Assembly: GCA_023389135.1 (NCBI GenBank)
Contig: JAEWEX010000421.1
Span: 1 to 7,508, forward strand
Length of the DNA: 7,508 nt
Source: Pseudomonadota bacterium
GTDB lineage: Bacteria > Pseudomonadota > Alphaproteobacteria > Rhizobiales > Methylopilaceae
Reading direction: 5' to 3'
Below, one piece after another: positions 1 to 6,310 of this stretch. The stretch's first letter is position 1; each line of letters opens with the position of its first letter. Below the pieces are notes generated by a model. That model ran no database searches. It worked only from the letters and a program-made list of their open reading frames with translations, and was not told where the DNA came from. Position numbers and translations under genes: made by a program.

Positions 1-395
1 CGATCATGGTGGCGGCCTCGGGGCTGAAAGCCCAGTCCGGCCGCATGCGGGTGATCGCGGAAAACCTCGCCAATGCGGATTCGCTGGCGACCCGGCCGGG
101 CGAGGCGCCCTACCGCCGGTGGGTGCCGACCTTCGAAAGCCGTTTCGACCAGGATCTCCAGTCGGAGGTGGTGCGGCTCGGCCGCATCCGCGAGGACGCC
201 TCCGCCTTCCCGAGCCGCCACGAGCCGGGCCACCCCGCCGCCAACCAGGCCGGCTACGTCCAGCTTCCCAACGTCAACACGATGATCGAGCAGATGGATT
301 TCCGCCAGGCGCAGCGCTCCTACGAGGCCAATCTGGGCGTCGTCGGCGCGACCCGCCGCATGGTCGCGCGCACGCTCGACATCCTGCGCGGCTGA
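1..395 (+). CDS. flgC: Flagellar basal-body rod protein FlgC, 5'-truncated by window edge
   Basis: FlgC is one of the proximal rod proteins that form the drive shaft crossing the periplasm; it is exported by the flagellar type III apparatus. The frame is already open at base 3, before the ATG at base 6, and family members start a few residues earlier, so roughly 8 N-terminal residues probably lie outside the window. Visible hallmarks are the N-terminal rod/hook helix with SGLKAQSGRMRVIAENLANA, a PYRR motif, the segment around QLPNVNTMIEQMDFRQAQRS, and the C-terminal coiled-coil helix YEANLGVVGATRRMVARTLDIL. About 130 residues are visible, against about 135-141 in related proteins. fliE begins 30 bases downstream in the same direction, and flgB would be expected immediately upstream. 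Identification is by remembered family sequence, not a search. Confidence 0.93.
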   Translation, partial: IMVAASGLKAQSGRMRVIAENLANADSLATRPGEAPYRRWVPTFESRFDQDLQSEVVRLGRIREDASAFPSRHEPGHPAANQAGYVQLPNVNTMIEQMDFRQAQRSYEANLGVVGATRRMVARTLDILRG

Positions 396-409
396 ACCTG
401 ACCGTCCCC

Positions 410-415
410 GAGGAG
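410..415 (+). promoter_or_regulatory. Ribosome binding site of fliE
   Basis: GAGGAG lies 10 bases before the fliE ATG, in the short gap after flgC. It is a good Shine-Dalgarno match and fixes the fliE start at 426. Confidence 0.7.
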
Positions 416-425
416 CCCAGGCGCC

Positions 426-737
426 ATGTCGACCCCCGCTTTCGCCGCCAACGCCTATGCCGCTGCCGCGCGCTCCGCGATGCCGGCGGCCACGCCCGCC
501 CCGGGCGCTCCGGGCGGGGATACGGGCTTTGCCGCCATGCTGGAGGCCGCCGTCGGCCAGGTCTCGGAGATGGGCGCCAAGGCGGATGCGGCGACGGGGG
601 CCATGGCCGCCGGCCGTGCCGACCTGGTGGACGTGGTCACCGCGGTGGCCGAGAGCGAGCTTGCCATCGAGACCCTGGTCAGCGTGCGCGACCGGATGAT
701 CTCCGCCTACGAGGAAATCATGCGGATGCCGATCTGA
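426..737 (+). CDS. fliE: Flagellar hook-basal body complex protein FliE
   Basis: FliE is a small rod-junction protein that links the MS ring and export gate to the proximal rod. The product is 103 residues, a normal family length. The first 35 or so residues are Ala/Pro-rich and poorly conserved (AYAAAARSAMPAATPAPG). The conserved part starts at FAAMLEAAVGQV and continues through the second helix, with the typical VVTAVAESELAIETLVSVRD and the C-terminal helical end AYEEIMRMPI. The start is supported by the GAGGAG site 10 bases upstream. Its TGA shares one base with the ATG of fliQ, indicating translational coupling. Nothing looks damaged. Confidence 0.92.
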   Translation: MSTPAFAANAYAAAARSAMPAATPAPGAPGGDTGFAAMLEAAVGQVSEMGAKADAATGAMAAGRADLVDVVTAVAESELAIETLVSVRDRMISAYEEIMRMPI

Positions 738-1003
738 TGAACGGCGCGGAGGTCATGGATGTCGGCCGCGACGGCATCGTCACGCTGCTGATCGTGGCGG
801 CGCCGCTGCTGATCGTCAGCCTGGTGGTGGGCGTCGGCATCGCGCTGGTGCAGGCGCTGACCCAGATCCAGGAGATGACGCTGGCCTTCGTGCCGAAGAT
901 CATCGCCGTGTTCGTCGCCATGCTGGTGGCGCTGCCCTTCATGGGCGACATCATGAACGCGCACATGGCGCGCATGGTGGAACGCATCGTCCAGGGCGGA
1001 TGA
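737..1003 (+). CDS. fliQ: Flagellar export gate protein FliQ
   Basis: FliQ is a two-helix inner-membrane subunit that packs with FliP and FliR into the helical export gate of the flagellar type III system. The 88-residue product has the full family pattern: MNGAEVMDVGRDGI at the start, a first membrane helix at about residues 17-40, the strongly conserved loop ALTQIQEMTLAFVPKI at about 43-58, and a second helix to about residue 75 (VFVAMLVALPFM). The ATG overlaps the fliE stop by one base and has no well-placed Shine-Dalgarno of its own (GAGGAA at 711-716 is too far), so translation is probably coupled to fliE. An internal ATG at 755 is a weaker alternative because the preceding residues are conserved. 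The same frame is open far upstream, but only as a shadow of flgC and fliE. fliR, usually immediately adjacent, is 175 bases away here. Confidence 0.92.
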   Translation: MNGAEVMDVGRDGIVTLLIVAAPLLIVSLVVGVGIALVQALTQIQEMTLAFVPKIIAVFVAMLVALPFMGDIMNAHMARMVERIVQGG

Positions 1004-1022
1004 GCATGGCGGGCGGGACGCC

Positions 1023-1069
1023 GCGCGTGCTTCGAGACGCGGCCTCCGGCCGCTCCTCAGCATGAGGAA
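1023..1069 (+). repeat. Palindromic intergenic repeat, copy 1 (forward)
   Basis: This 47-bp element is repeated in inverted orientation at 1111-1157 with 42 of 47 positions matching. It contains two hairpins in series: GCGGCC-TCC-GGCCGC (6-bp stem, 3-base loop) and CCTCA-GCA-TGAGG (5-bp stem, 3-base loop), preceded by a conserved single-stranded-looking stretch GCGTGCTTCGAGAC. Elements of the general form CTTCGAGAC...CTCCTCAGCATGAGG are familiar as dispersed intergenic repeats in Hyphomicrobiales genomes. That is from memory, and copy number in this genome cannot be seen from one window. Confidence 0.85.
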
Positions 1070-1110
1070 CGCCGGGATGTTGCAGTGGCGGTAGAAGCTT
1101 TCTGCGGTGC

Positions 1111-1157
1111 TTCCTCATGCTGAGGAGCGCGCGCAGCGCGCGTCTCGAAGCACGCGC
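1111..1157 (-). repeat. Palindromic intergenic repeat, copy 2 (inverted)
   Basis: This is the reverse-complement partner of 1023-1069, 41 bases downstream of it. Read on the minus strand its inner hairpin is GCGCGC-TGC-GCGCGC, so relative to copy 1 two stem pairs have been swapped (G-C to C-G and C-G to G-C) while pairing is kept; the fifth difference is in the loop. The second hairpin CCTCA-GCA-TGAGG is identical in both copies. Together the copies could also fold into one 47-bp imperfect stem with a 41-base loop in the fliQ-fliR transcript. Read in the fliR frame this copy encodes the peptide LPHAEERAQRASRSTR, which should not be taken as part of FliR. Confidence 0.85.
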
Positions 1158-1178
1158 CTCGTCGACGCGGGCGCGGCC

Positions 1179-1943
1179 GTGAGCTTCGACGTCGCGCCGA
1201 CGCTCGCCGCGGTGTTCATGCTGATCTTCGCCCGCGTGGGCACGCTGGTCATGCTCCTGCCGGGCGTCGGCGAGCGGGCGATCCCGGCCCGGTTCCGTCT
1301 ATCCGCGGCGCTGCTGATGACGCTGGTGCTCTACCCGCTGGTGTCGCGGTTCTACCCCGAGACCATCTCCGGCGCGCCGCAGCTGATCGGGCTGCTGGGC
1401 GGGGAGGTGCTGGTGGGCGGCGTGCTCGGCATCACCGGTCGGCTGCTCCTGTCCAGCCTGCAGACGGCGGGCACCGTCATCGCCATGCAGATGGGCCTCG
1501 GCTTCGTCATGCAGGTCGATCCAACCATGCAGCAGCAGGGCGCGCTGGTGGGCAACTTCCTGACGCTGGTCGGGCTGACCTTCCTGTTCGCCACCGACGT
1601 CCACCACCTGTCGATCATGGCGCTGGGCGACAGCTACGAGATCTTCCGGCCCGGCGTGCTGCCCGATCTCGGCGACAGCGCGCGCTATGCGGTGACGGTG
1701 GCGGCGGGGGCGTTCCGGATCGGGGTGCAGATCGCGGCGCCGATCCTGATCTTCGGCATCATCTTCAACGTCGGGCTCGGCCTGCTGTCGCGGCTGATGC
1801 CGCAGATGCAGGTGTTCTTCATCGCCGTGCCTGCGGCGATCCTGCTGGGCTTCGCGCTGATGGCCGTCACCCTGCCGGCCATGATGACCACCTTCTCCGA
1901 CCATGTCGTGCAGGGCATGTCGGAACTGCTCATGAGGCGCTAG
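1179..1943 (+). CDS. fliR: Flagellar export gate protein FliR
   Basis: FliR is the polytopic inner-membrane subunit that completes the FliP-FliQ-FliR export gate. From the GTG at 1179 the product is 254 residues, the usual length. The N-terminal hydrophobic segment carries the typical FMLIFARVGTLVMLLPGVGE, followed by further hydrophobic segments and the conserved C-terminal part LMPQMQVFFIAVPAAILLGF at about residues 206-225. The frame stays open upstream to a GTG at 1107, with an in-frame TAG at 1092, but those extra 24 residues come from the intergenic repeat, so 1179 is preferred. No convincing Shine-Dalgarno precedes 1179; the upstream bases are simply GC-rich. The TAG stop is followed 3 bases later by the GTG of flhB, so the two are probably translated together. 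The gene appears intact. Confidence 0.9.
   Translation: MSFDVAPTLAAVFMLIFARVGTLVMLLPGVGERAIPARFRLSAALLMTLVLYPLVSRFYPETISGAPQLIGLLGGEVLVGGVLGITGRLLLSSLQTAGTVIAMQMGLGFVMQVDPTMQQQGALVGNFLTLVGLTFLFATDVHHLSIMALGDSYEIFRPGVLPDLGDSARYAVTVAAGAFRIGVQIAAPILIFGIIFNVGLGLLSRLMPQMQVFFIAVPAAILLGFALMAVTLPAMMTTFSDHVVQGMSELLMRR
1934..1937 (+). promoter_or_regulatory. Ribosome binding site of flhB
   Basis: GAGG inside the last codons of fliR lies 9 bases before the GTG at 1947 and supports that non-ATG start. Confidence 0.5.
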
Positions 1944-1946
1944 GCC

Positions 1947-3029
1947 GTGGCGGAGGGAGCCAGCGACGACGCCGAACGGTCCGAAGAACCGACCCAGAAG
2001 AAGCTCGACGACGCCCGCAAGAAGGGCGACGTGGCCAAGAGCCAGGAGGTCAACACCTGGTTCATGCTGGCGGCGGGCGGGCTGGTGCTGGCCATGTTCG
2101 CGCCGGGCTCGGCCCACGACCTCGCAATGTCCATGCGCGGCGTGTTTGAGCATGCCCACCGGATCTCCATGGAGCCCGGCGGCGCGGTCCGCTTCGGCCG
2201 CGAGGCGGCGCTGGCGGGGCTGGCCGCGCTGGCGCTGCCGCTGATCGTGTTCATGGTCGCCGGCGCGCTGGGCAACCTGGTGCAGCACGGGCTGCTGTGG
2301 ACCACGGAGCCGGTCAAGCCGAAGCTGTCGAAGATCTCGCCCATGGCGGGCTTCAAGCGCATCTTCTCCAAGCAGTCCTTCGTCACCTTCCTGAAGGGCA
2401 TCTTCAAGATCGTGCTGGTGGGCGGCGTCGTGACGGCGGTGGTGTGGCCCGACCGCGAGCGGCTGGCCATGACGGCCGCCATGGACGTGGCGACGCTGGC
2501 GCCGCTGGCGCGCGAGATGACGCTGTCGGTGTTCGGCGCGGTGGTGGCGGTGCTCGCCGTGCTGGCGGCGGCCGACTACATCTTCCAGCGCCAGACCTGG
2601 CACGAGAAGCAGCGCATGTCGGTGCGCGAGCTGAAGGAGGAATACAAGCAGCAGGAGGGTGACCCGCTGATCAAGGCCCGCATCCGCCAGCTGCGCCACG
2701 AGCGCGCGCGGCGGCGCATGATGGCGGAGGTGCCGGCGGCAACCGTCGTCATCACCAACCCGACCCATTATGCCGTGGCGCTGAAATACGAGACCGGCAT
2801 GGGCGCGCCGGTCTGCGTCGCCAAGGGCGCCGACGCGGTGGCGCTGCGCATCCGCGAGGTCGCGGCCGAGCACAGCGTCCCGGTTGTGGAAAACCCGCCG
2901 CTTGCCCGCGCCCTGTTCGCCACCGTCGAGATCGACGGCACCATCCCCGCCGAGCACTACAAGGCCGTGGCCGAGGTGATCGGTTATGTCTACGGAATCA
3001 GGAGGAAGGGCGCCGGCTGGCGTGGGTGA
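1947..3029 (+). CDS. flhB: Flagellar export switch protein FlhB
   Basis: FlhB is the inner-membrane export component whose cytoplasmic domain cleaves itself to switch export from rod/hook subunits to filament subunits. The 360-residue product is full length and starts with GTG, 3 bases after fliR. In order: a charged cytoplasmic N-terminus with EEPTQKKLDDARKKGDVAKS (residues 13-32); four hydrophobic segments near 37-53, 88-112, 146-168 and 191-213; the linker ELKEEYKQQEGDP from about 228; and the autocleavage motif NPTH at residues 271-274, within VVITNPTHYAVALKY. All catalytic motif residues are present, so processing between N271 and P272 is expected from what is known of the family. The last residues, GIRRKGAGWRG, are basic. 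It closes the flagellar gene run in this window. Confidence 0.95.
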   Translation: MAEGASDDAERSEEPTQKKLDDARKKGDVAKSQEVNTWFMLAAGGLVLAMFAPGSAHDLAMSMRGVFEHAHRISMEPGGAVRFGREAALAGLAALALPLIVFMVAGALGNLVQHGLLWTTEPVKPKLSKISPMAGFKRIFSKQSFVTFLKGIFKIVLVGGVVTAVVWPDRERLAMTAAMDVATLAPLAREMTLSVFGAVVAVLAVLAAADYIFQRQTWHEKQRMSVRELKEEYKQQEGDPLIKARIRQLRHERARRRMMAEVPAATVVITNPTHYAVALKYETGMGAPVCVAKGADAVALRIREVAAEHSVPVVENPPLARALFATVEIDGTIPAEHYKAVAEVIGYVYGIRRKGAGWRG

Positions 3030-3186
3030 TCGGGCGCTGCCGGCGCGGACGGGCGGATGCCCGCCGGGCGAAAAAAATGTCGCTCGCACAACTCCAGGGT
3101 GGTATCGCGCTCGAAATCTGTAAAACTGCCGAATCTGGGGTCCGGTGTTCAGATGGCCGGGGTCCGCGCGAATGCGGGAGGGCGGC
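3030..3186 (+). other. flhB-autotransporter intergenic region
   Basis: This is the first non-coding gap after the flagellar genes and presumably holds the autotransporter promoter. A GC-rich start contains a weak hairpin CGGGC-GGAT-GCCCG at 3050-3063, followed by an A-run at 3071-3077 rather than a T-run, so it is a poor terminator for flhB. The rest is less GC-rich than the genes, with AAATCTGTAAAACTG around 3114-3128, a GANTC site at 3131-3135, and two direct copies of GGGGTCCG at 3137-3144 and 3159-3166 (22-base period). I see no convincing -35/-10 pair, no sigma-54 motif and no TTAA-N7-TTAA CtrA box. Confidence 0.4.
3177..3182 (+). promoter_or_regulatory. Ribosome binding site of the autotransporter gene
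   Basis: GGGAGG ends 4 bases before the ATG at 3187 and 10 bases before the in-frame ATG at 3193. It favours one of these two over the in-frame GTG at 3145 or ATG at 3172, but does not decide between them. Confidence 0.6.
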
Positions 3187-6100
3187 ATGGGCATGAAGCA
3201 TCGGGTGAGGGCGCGCGGGCGATGGAATGCGGCGCGGGGCGACGGGCTCAGCGCGCAACTTCTGGGCGGCGTAGCGCTGACGGCGCTTCTCGTTGCGGTG
3301 CCGGGGCAGGCCTCGGCAGGTCCGGACGGGTGCAGCCTCGACAACGATGCCCTGACATGCGCCGGCGACCAGTCGGACGGTGTGGATGTCGGCCTCGGCG
3401 GCGCCGACTTCGACACCACCGACACCCCCGTGGGCACGTTGCGCATCGAGCAGCTGACGGGCGACATCGCGCCGGGAGGGCCACGGGTGGGCATCGGCTT
3501 CGCCAGCGACAGCGGCCTCGAACTGATCAGCGATACCGGCGAATTCATCATCGATACGAGCACGGGCTCCGGCAACGGCATCGAAGTCAGTTTCGGCGGG
3601 TCGGCCACCCTCACGCATGCCGGCGACATCGAGGCCGGCGGCAGCGGCGTCTCTGCCTACGGGCCAGGCGATGTCTCTGTGACAAGCCGCGGTCAGGTGA
3701 GCGCCGGCCTCGGCGGAGGCTCCCAGGCAGGATTTTCGCTGACCGGATTTGAATCCGTCACGCTCGATCACCTGGGGGACATCGACGTCGCGGGCGCCGG
3801 CGGGTTCGGCGTGTTTGCCTTCGGATCGTCGATCTCGCTCACGACCGAGGGATCGATTTCCGTAGCAGGCGAAAATTCCCTCGGCATCTGGGCGATGGGG
3901 CTCTTCAGCGACGACGACAGCATCGAAATCAACCATTTCGGCGACGTCACGGCGGTTGGCGGCATATCGGCCACCGGCGGCGGCCGGATCGCGATCAACA
4001 GCACCGGCGACGTGACGGCGACCGGCGCGTCCGGCACGACCTCCGCGATCTTCGCCGGGGGCGCCGACATCCGGATCGCCAGCCGCGGCACGCTGGATGC
4101 AGGTGCCTCCACGGCCGGCTACGGCATCCGGGCGGAGGCGGCTTCCGATGCCGAGGGCCCGACAACGGCCCGCATCTCGCAATTCGGCGACATATTCGCC
4201 GGCAGTGACGGCATCAGCGTCGGCGGTTTCGACCAGGTCTGGATCGAACTGGAGGGGAGCATCGAGAGCGGCAATCACGGGATCGATGCATCCGGCGGGC
4301 AGGATGTCTCGATCGATCATGTCGGCAACATTGCCGCAGCAGGCACCGGGATTTGGGCCATTGCGGGAGACGGGGCGACACCGCCTCAAGATGTGTCGTT
4401 GATTTCGCGCAGCGCGGGGTCGATTCGCGCGATGACGGGCATCCTCGGGTCCTCGGAGGGATCGCTCGACATACGGCATGACGGAGACCTCGTTGCCGAT
4501 GTCTGGGCCGTCTACGCCACGAGCCGCGGTTCCGCATCGATCACCCTGGACGGCGTGGTCGAATCGCTCAACCCGTCATTGGCGACGCTCATGCTTGCAG
4601 GGTTCGACACCACATATGACCGCGACGCCGAGCGCCGCATCGTCAATTACGGCACGCTGCGCCATGGCGCCGGGCTCGATGGCGCCGTCATCGCGGCGGC
4701 GAACGAGGGCCTGCTGGTCGAGATCGAAAATCACGGCCTGGTCGCGGGCGGGATCGGGATCGGCGGGGCCGGTTCAAGCGCGCATTTTGCCAACCACGCC
4801 GGCGCGCGCTTCGACATGGGACCGGCGATCGACCTGGGCGTGGACGGCCTTCTGCGCAATTCCGGCGCCCTGTCCCCGGCCGGATGGGGCACGGTCGGCA
4901 CGTCGCAACTGACCGGCGACCTCGACCAGACGACGTCGGGAACGCTCGCCATCGACATTGACGGGGCCTCGTCCGACCTGCTGGCCGTCACAGGCTCCGC
5001 CGACCTGGCGGGCCGGGTGGCGCTTGCATTCGGGGCAATGCCCGCAGTCCCGCAAAGCTACACGATACTGAAGACCACCGAGGGCATCGGCACGCAGGGG
5101 CTGTCGGTCGCCAACCCGCTGGTCAGGTGGGCCATCGCATATCCGAATGACGAGGACGTGGAACTGACCATCTCCGGCTTCGACTTCTCGCCCGAGGGGC
5201 TGGCCGGCAACGCGGCCTGGATCGGGCAGCATCTGGAAGACGCATTCGAGAATGGCGGCGGCGATCTCGACGGCCTGCTCGGCAGTCTCGTCGCCATGGA
5301 CGATCTGGGCGCAGTGCAGGCGGCTTACGCCACCTTCGCGCCAGAACCGCAGCTTGCCTCGGGGCTTGCCGCCATGTTCTCCAGCCTCGACTTCTCCGAC
5401 CAGCTCATGAGCTGCCGGGTGCTGCCGGGCGGGGCCGTCGTGGTGGGCGAGGGGCAGTGCCTGTGGGCGCGCGCCACCGGCCGGCTGACGGAGGTCGACC
5501 GCGCCGATGTCGGCTACGAGGAGTTCTCGGCCGGCATTTCCGGCGGCGCGCAGGTGGCGCTGACGGAGACGCTGCGGGCGGGCTTCGGGCTGGGCGTCGA
5601 GGCGGCCAACATCGACACCGCGCTCGGCAGGTCCGAGGGCGAGCGCGCGCATGCGGGCGTCGCGCTAAAATACGTCTCCGGCGGGCTGACGCTGGCGGCG
5701 GCGGCCTCCGGCGGCATGGGCTGGATGGACAGCGACCGCCGGGCCTTCAACGGCGCCGGGCTCGACACGCTGACATCGGACCAGGAGATCGGCTTCGCCA
5801 CCGGGCGGCTGCGCGCGGCCTACGCCTTCGGCGGGGCGCGCTTCCACGTGACGCCGCAGCTCGACCTGGCGGCGACCCATGTCCATGTCGACGGCTTCAC
5901 GGAGACCGGCGGGGCGGCGGCGCTGGCCACCTCCGGGACCGGGTCGACGGTGCTGTCCGCCTCGCCCGCGGTCGAGATCGGGGCCATGGTGGACGCCGGC
6001 GGCTTCCTCTACCGGCCGCATGTCAAGGCGGGCGTGACCTGGTTCGACGACCCCGCCGTCACCATCGACGGCCGCTTCGCCGGCTCGCCCGCAGGCGTCG

Positions 6101-6267
6101 ATCCGTTCACGGTGCGGGCGCAGGGCGACGAGGTGGTGGCCGACATCTCCGCCGGGCTCGACATCCAGGGCAGCGGCGGCATCGGGGTGCATGTGGGCTA
6201 TGACGGCCGCTTCGGCGAGACGGTGGAAAGCCACGGCGGCACCATGAAGCTGCAGATGGCGTTCTGA
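3187..6267 (+). CDS. Type Va autotransporter (beta-helix passenger, outer-membrane barrel)
   Basis: This is predicted to be a secreted surface protein that carries its own outer-membrane barrel; the passenger's ligand is unknown. The product is 1026 residues. An extended basic N-terminus (residues 1-24) leads into a hydrophobic core (25-38) and a likely signal peptidase site after ASA44. The mature protein begins with a Cys49/Cys58 pair (GCSLDNDALTC). About 13 beta-helix repeats occupy 137-462, with a further helical-repeat-like stretch to about 570. An autochaperone-like segment follows at about 574-650 (TSGTLAIDIDGASSDLLAVT). A linker at about 675-738 precedes the barrel, which spans about 740-1026 and has a second Cys743/Cys758 pair. 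The protein ends in MKLQMAF, the C-terminal Phe expected for BAM-mediated insertion. No protease, lipase or other catalytic motif is apparent, so an adhesin-like role is possible but unproven. It stands alone between flhB and cckA. Starts at 3193, 3172 or 3145 are alternatives. Confidence 0.88.
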   Translation: MGMKHRVRARGRWNAARGDGLSAQLLGGVALTALLVAVPGQASAGPDGCSLDNDALTCAGDQSDGVDVGLGGADFDTTDTPVGTLRIEQLTGDIAPGGPRVGIGFASDSGLELISDTGEFIIDTSTGSGNGIEVSFGGSATLTHAGDIEAGGSGVSAYGPGDVSVTSRGQVSAGLGGGSQAGFSLTGFESVTLDHLGDIDVAGAGGFGVFAFGSSISLTTEGSISVAGENSLGIWAMGLFSDDDSIEINHFGDVTAVGGISATGGGRIAINSTGDVTATGASGTTSAIFAGGADIRIASRGTLDAGASTAGYGIRAEAASDAEGPTTARISQFGDIFAGSDGISVGGFDQVWIELEGSIESGNHGIDASGGQDVSIDHVGNIAAAGTGIWAIAGDGATPPQDVSLISRSAGSIRAMTGILGSSEGSLDIRHDGDLVADVWAVYATSRGSASITLDGVVESLNPSLATLMLAGFDTTYDRDAERRIVNYGTLRHGAGLDGAVIAAANEGLLVEIENHGLVAGGIGIGGAGSSAHFANHAGARFDMGPAIDLGVDGLLRNSGALSPAGWGTVGTSQLTGDLDQTTSGTLAIDIDGASSDLLAVTGSADLAGRVALAFGAMPAVPQSYTILKTTEGIGTQGLSVANPLVRWAIAYPNDEDVELTISGFDFSPEGLAGNAAWIGQHLEDAFENGGGDLDGLLGSLVAMDDLGAVQAAYATFAPEPQLASGLAAMFSSLDFSDQLMSCRVLPGGAVVVGEGQCLWARATGRLTEVDRADVGYEEFSAGISGGAQVALTETLRAGFGLGVEAANIDTALGRSEGERAHAGVALKYVSGGLTLAAAASGGMGWMDSDRRAFNGAGLDTLTSDQEIGFATGRLRAAYAFGGARFHVTPQLDLAATHVHVDGFTETGGAAALATSGTGSTVLSASPAVEIGAMVDAGGFLYRPHVKAGVTWFDDPAVTIDGRFAGSPAGVDPFTVRAQGDEVVADISAGLDIQGSGGIGVHVGYDGRFGETVESHGGTMKLQMAF
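3595..4575 (+). repeat. Protein-level tandem repeats of the autotransporter passenger
   Basis: About 13 imperfect units of 22-33 residues occupy residues 137-462. Two flavours can be told apart by their core. Type A has a polar/His-x-Gly-Asp-Ile core: THAGDI, DHLGDI, NHFGDV, SQFGDI, DHVGNI, RHDGDL. Type B has a Ser/Thr-x-x-Gly-x-Ile-like core: TSRGQV, TTEGSI, NSTGDV, ASRGTL, ELEGSI, RSAGSI, TLDGVV. They run A-B-A-B-A-B-B-A-B-A-B-A-B. Each unit continues with a Gly-rich turn and often a GI.A or GV.A strand. The DNA is too diverged for a nucleotide tandem repeat, so this is an old, protein-level array of beta-helix turns. Confidence 0.7.
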
Positions 6268-6288
6268 CGTCACGGCCGGCCGCGGTGC

Positions 6289-6309
6289 GGCGCGGGCACG
6301 CCCCGCGCC
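6289..6309 (+). terminator. GC-rich hairpin 1 after the autotransporter gene
   Basis: GGCGCGGG-CACGC-CCCGCGCC forms a perfect 8-bp stem with a 5-base loop, 22 bases after the stop codon. No T-run follows, so it is at best an atypical terminator or an mRNA 3'-end stabiliser. Confidence 0.4.
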
Positions 6310-6310
6310 C

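Noticed and set aside
6..395. Treating flgC as complete from the ATG at base 6
   Set aside because: The frame is open before this ATG and FlgC proteins carry several conserved residues before the SGLKAQ helix, so the gene is most likely cut by the window edge.
119..736. Upstream extension of the fliQ frame through flgC and fliE
   Set aside because: Arg/Gly/Pro-rich shadow translation; FliQ homology begins exactly at the ATG at 737 that overlaps the fliE stop.
3050..3077. Hairpin plus homopolymer run as a terminator after flhB
   Set aside because: The stem is only 5 bp and is followed by A residues on the plus strand, not T; on the minus strand the T-run comes before the stem.
1299..3629. 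Very long minus-strand open frame (776 codons) opposite fliR, flhB and the autotransporter start
   Set aside because: Low-complexity Arg/His/Asp/Gln-rich translation with no recognisable domain, directly opposite well-identified genes; typical of antisense frames in high-GC coding DNA.
2998..4479. Minus-strand open frame (493 codons) opposite the passenger
   Set aside because: No domain, no ribosome site noted, and opposite a protein with clear signal peptide and repeat structure in the plus frame.
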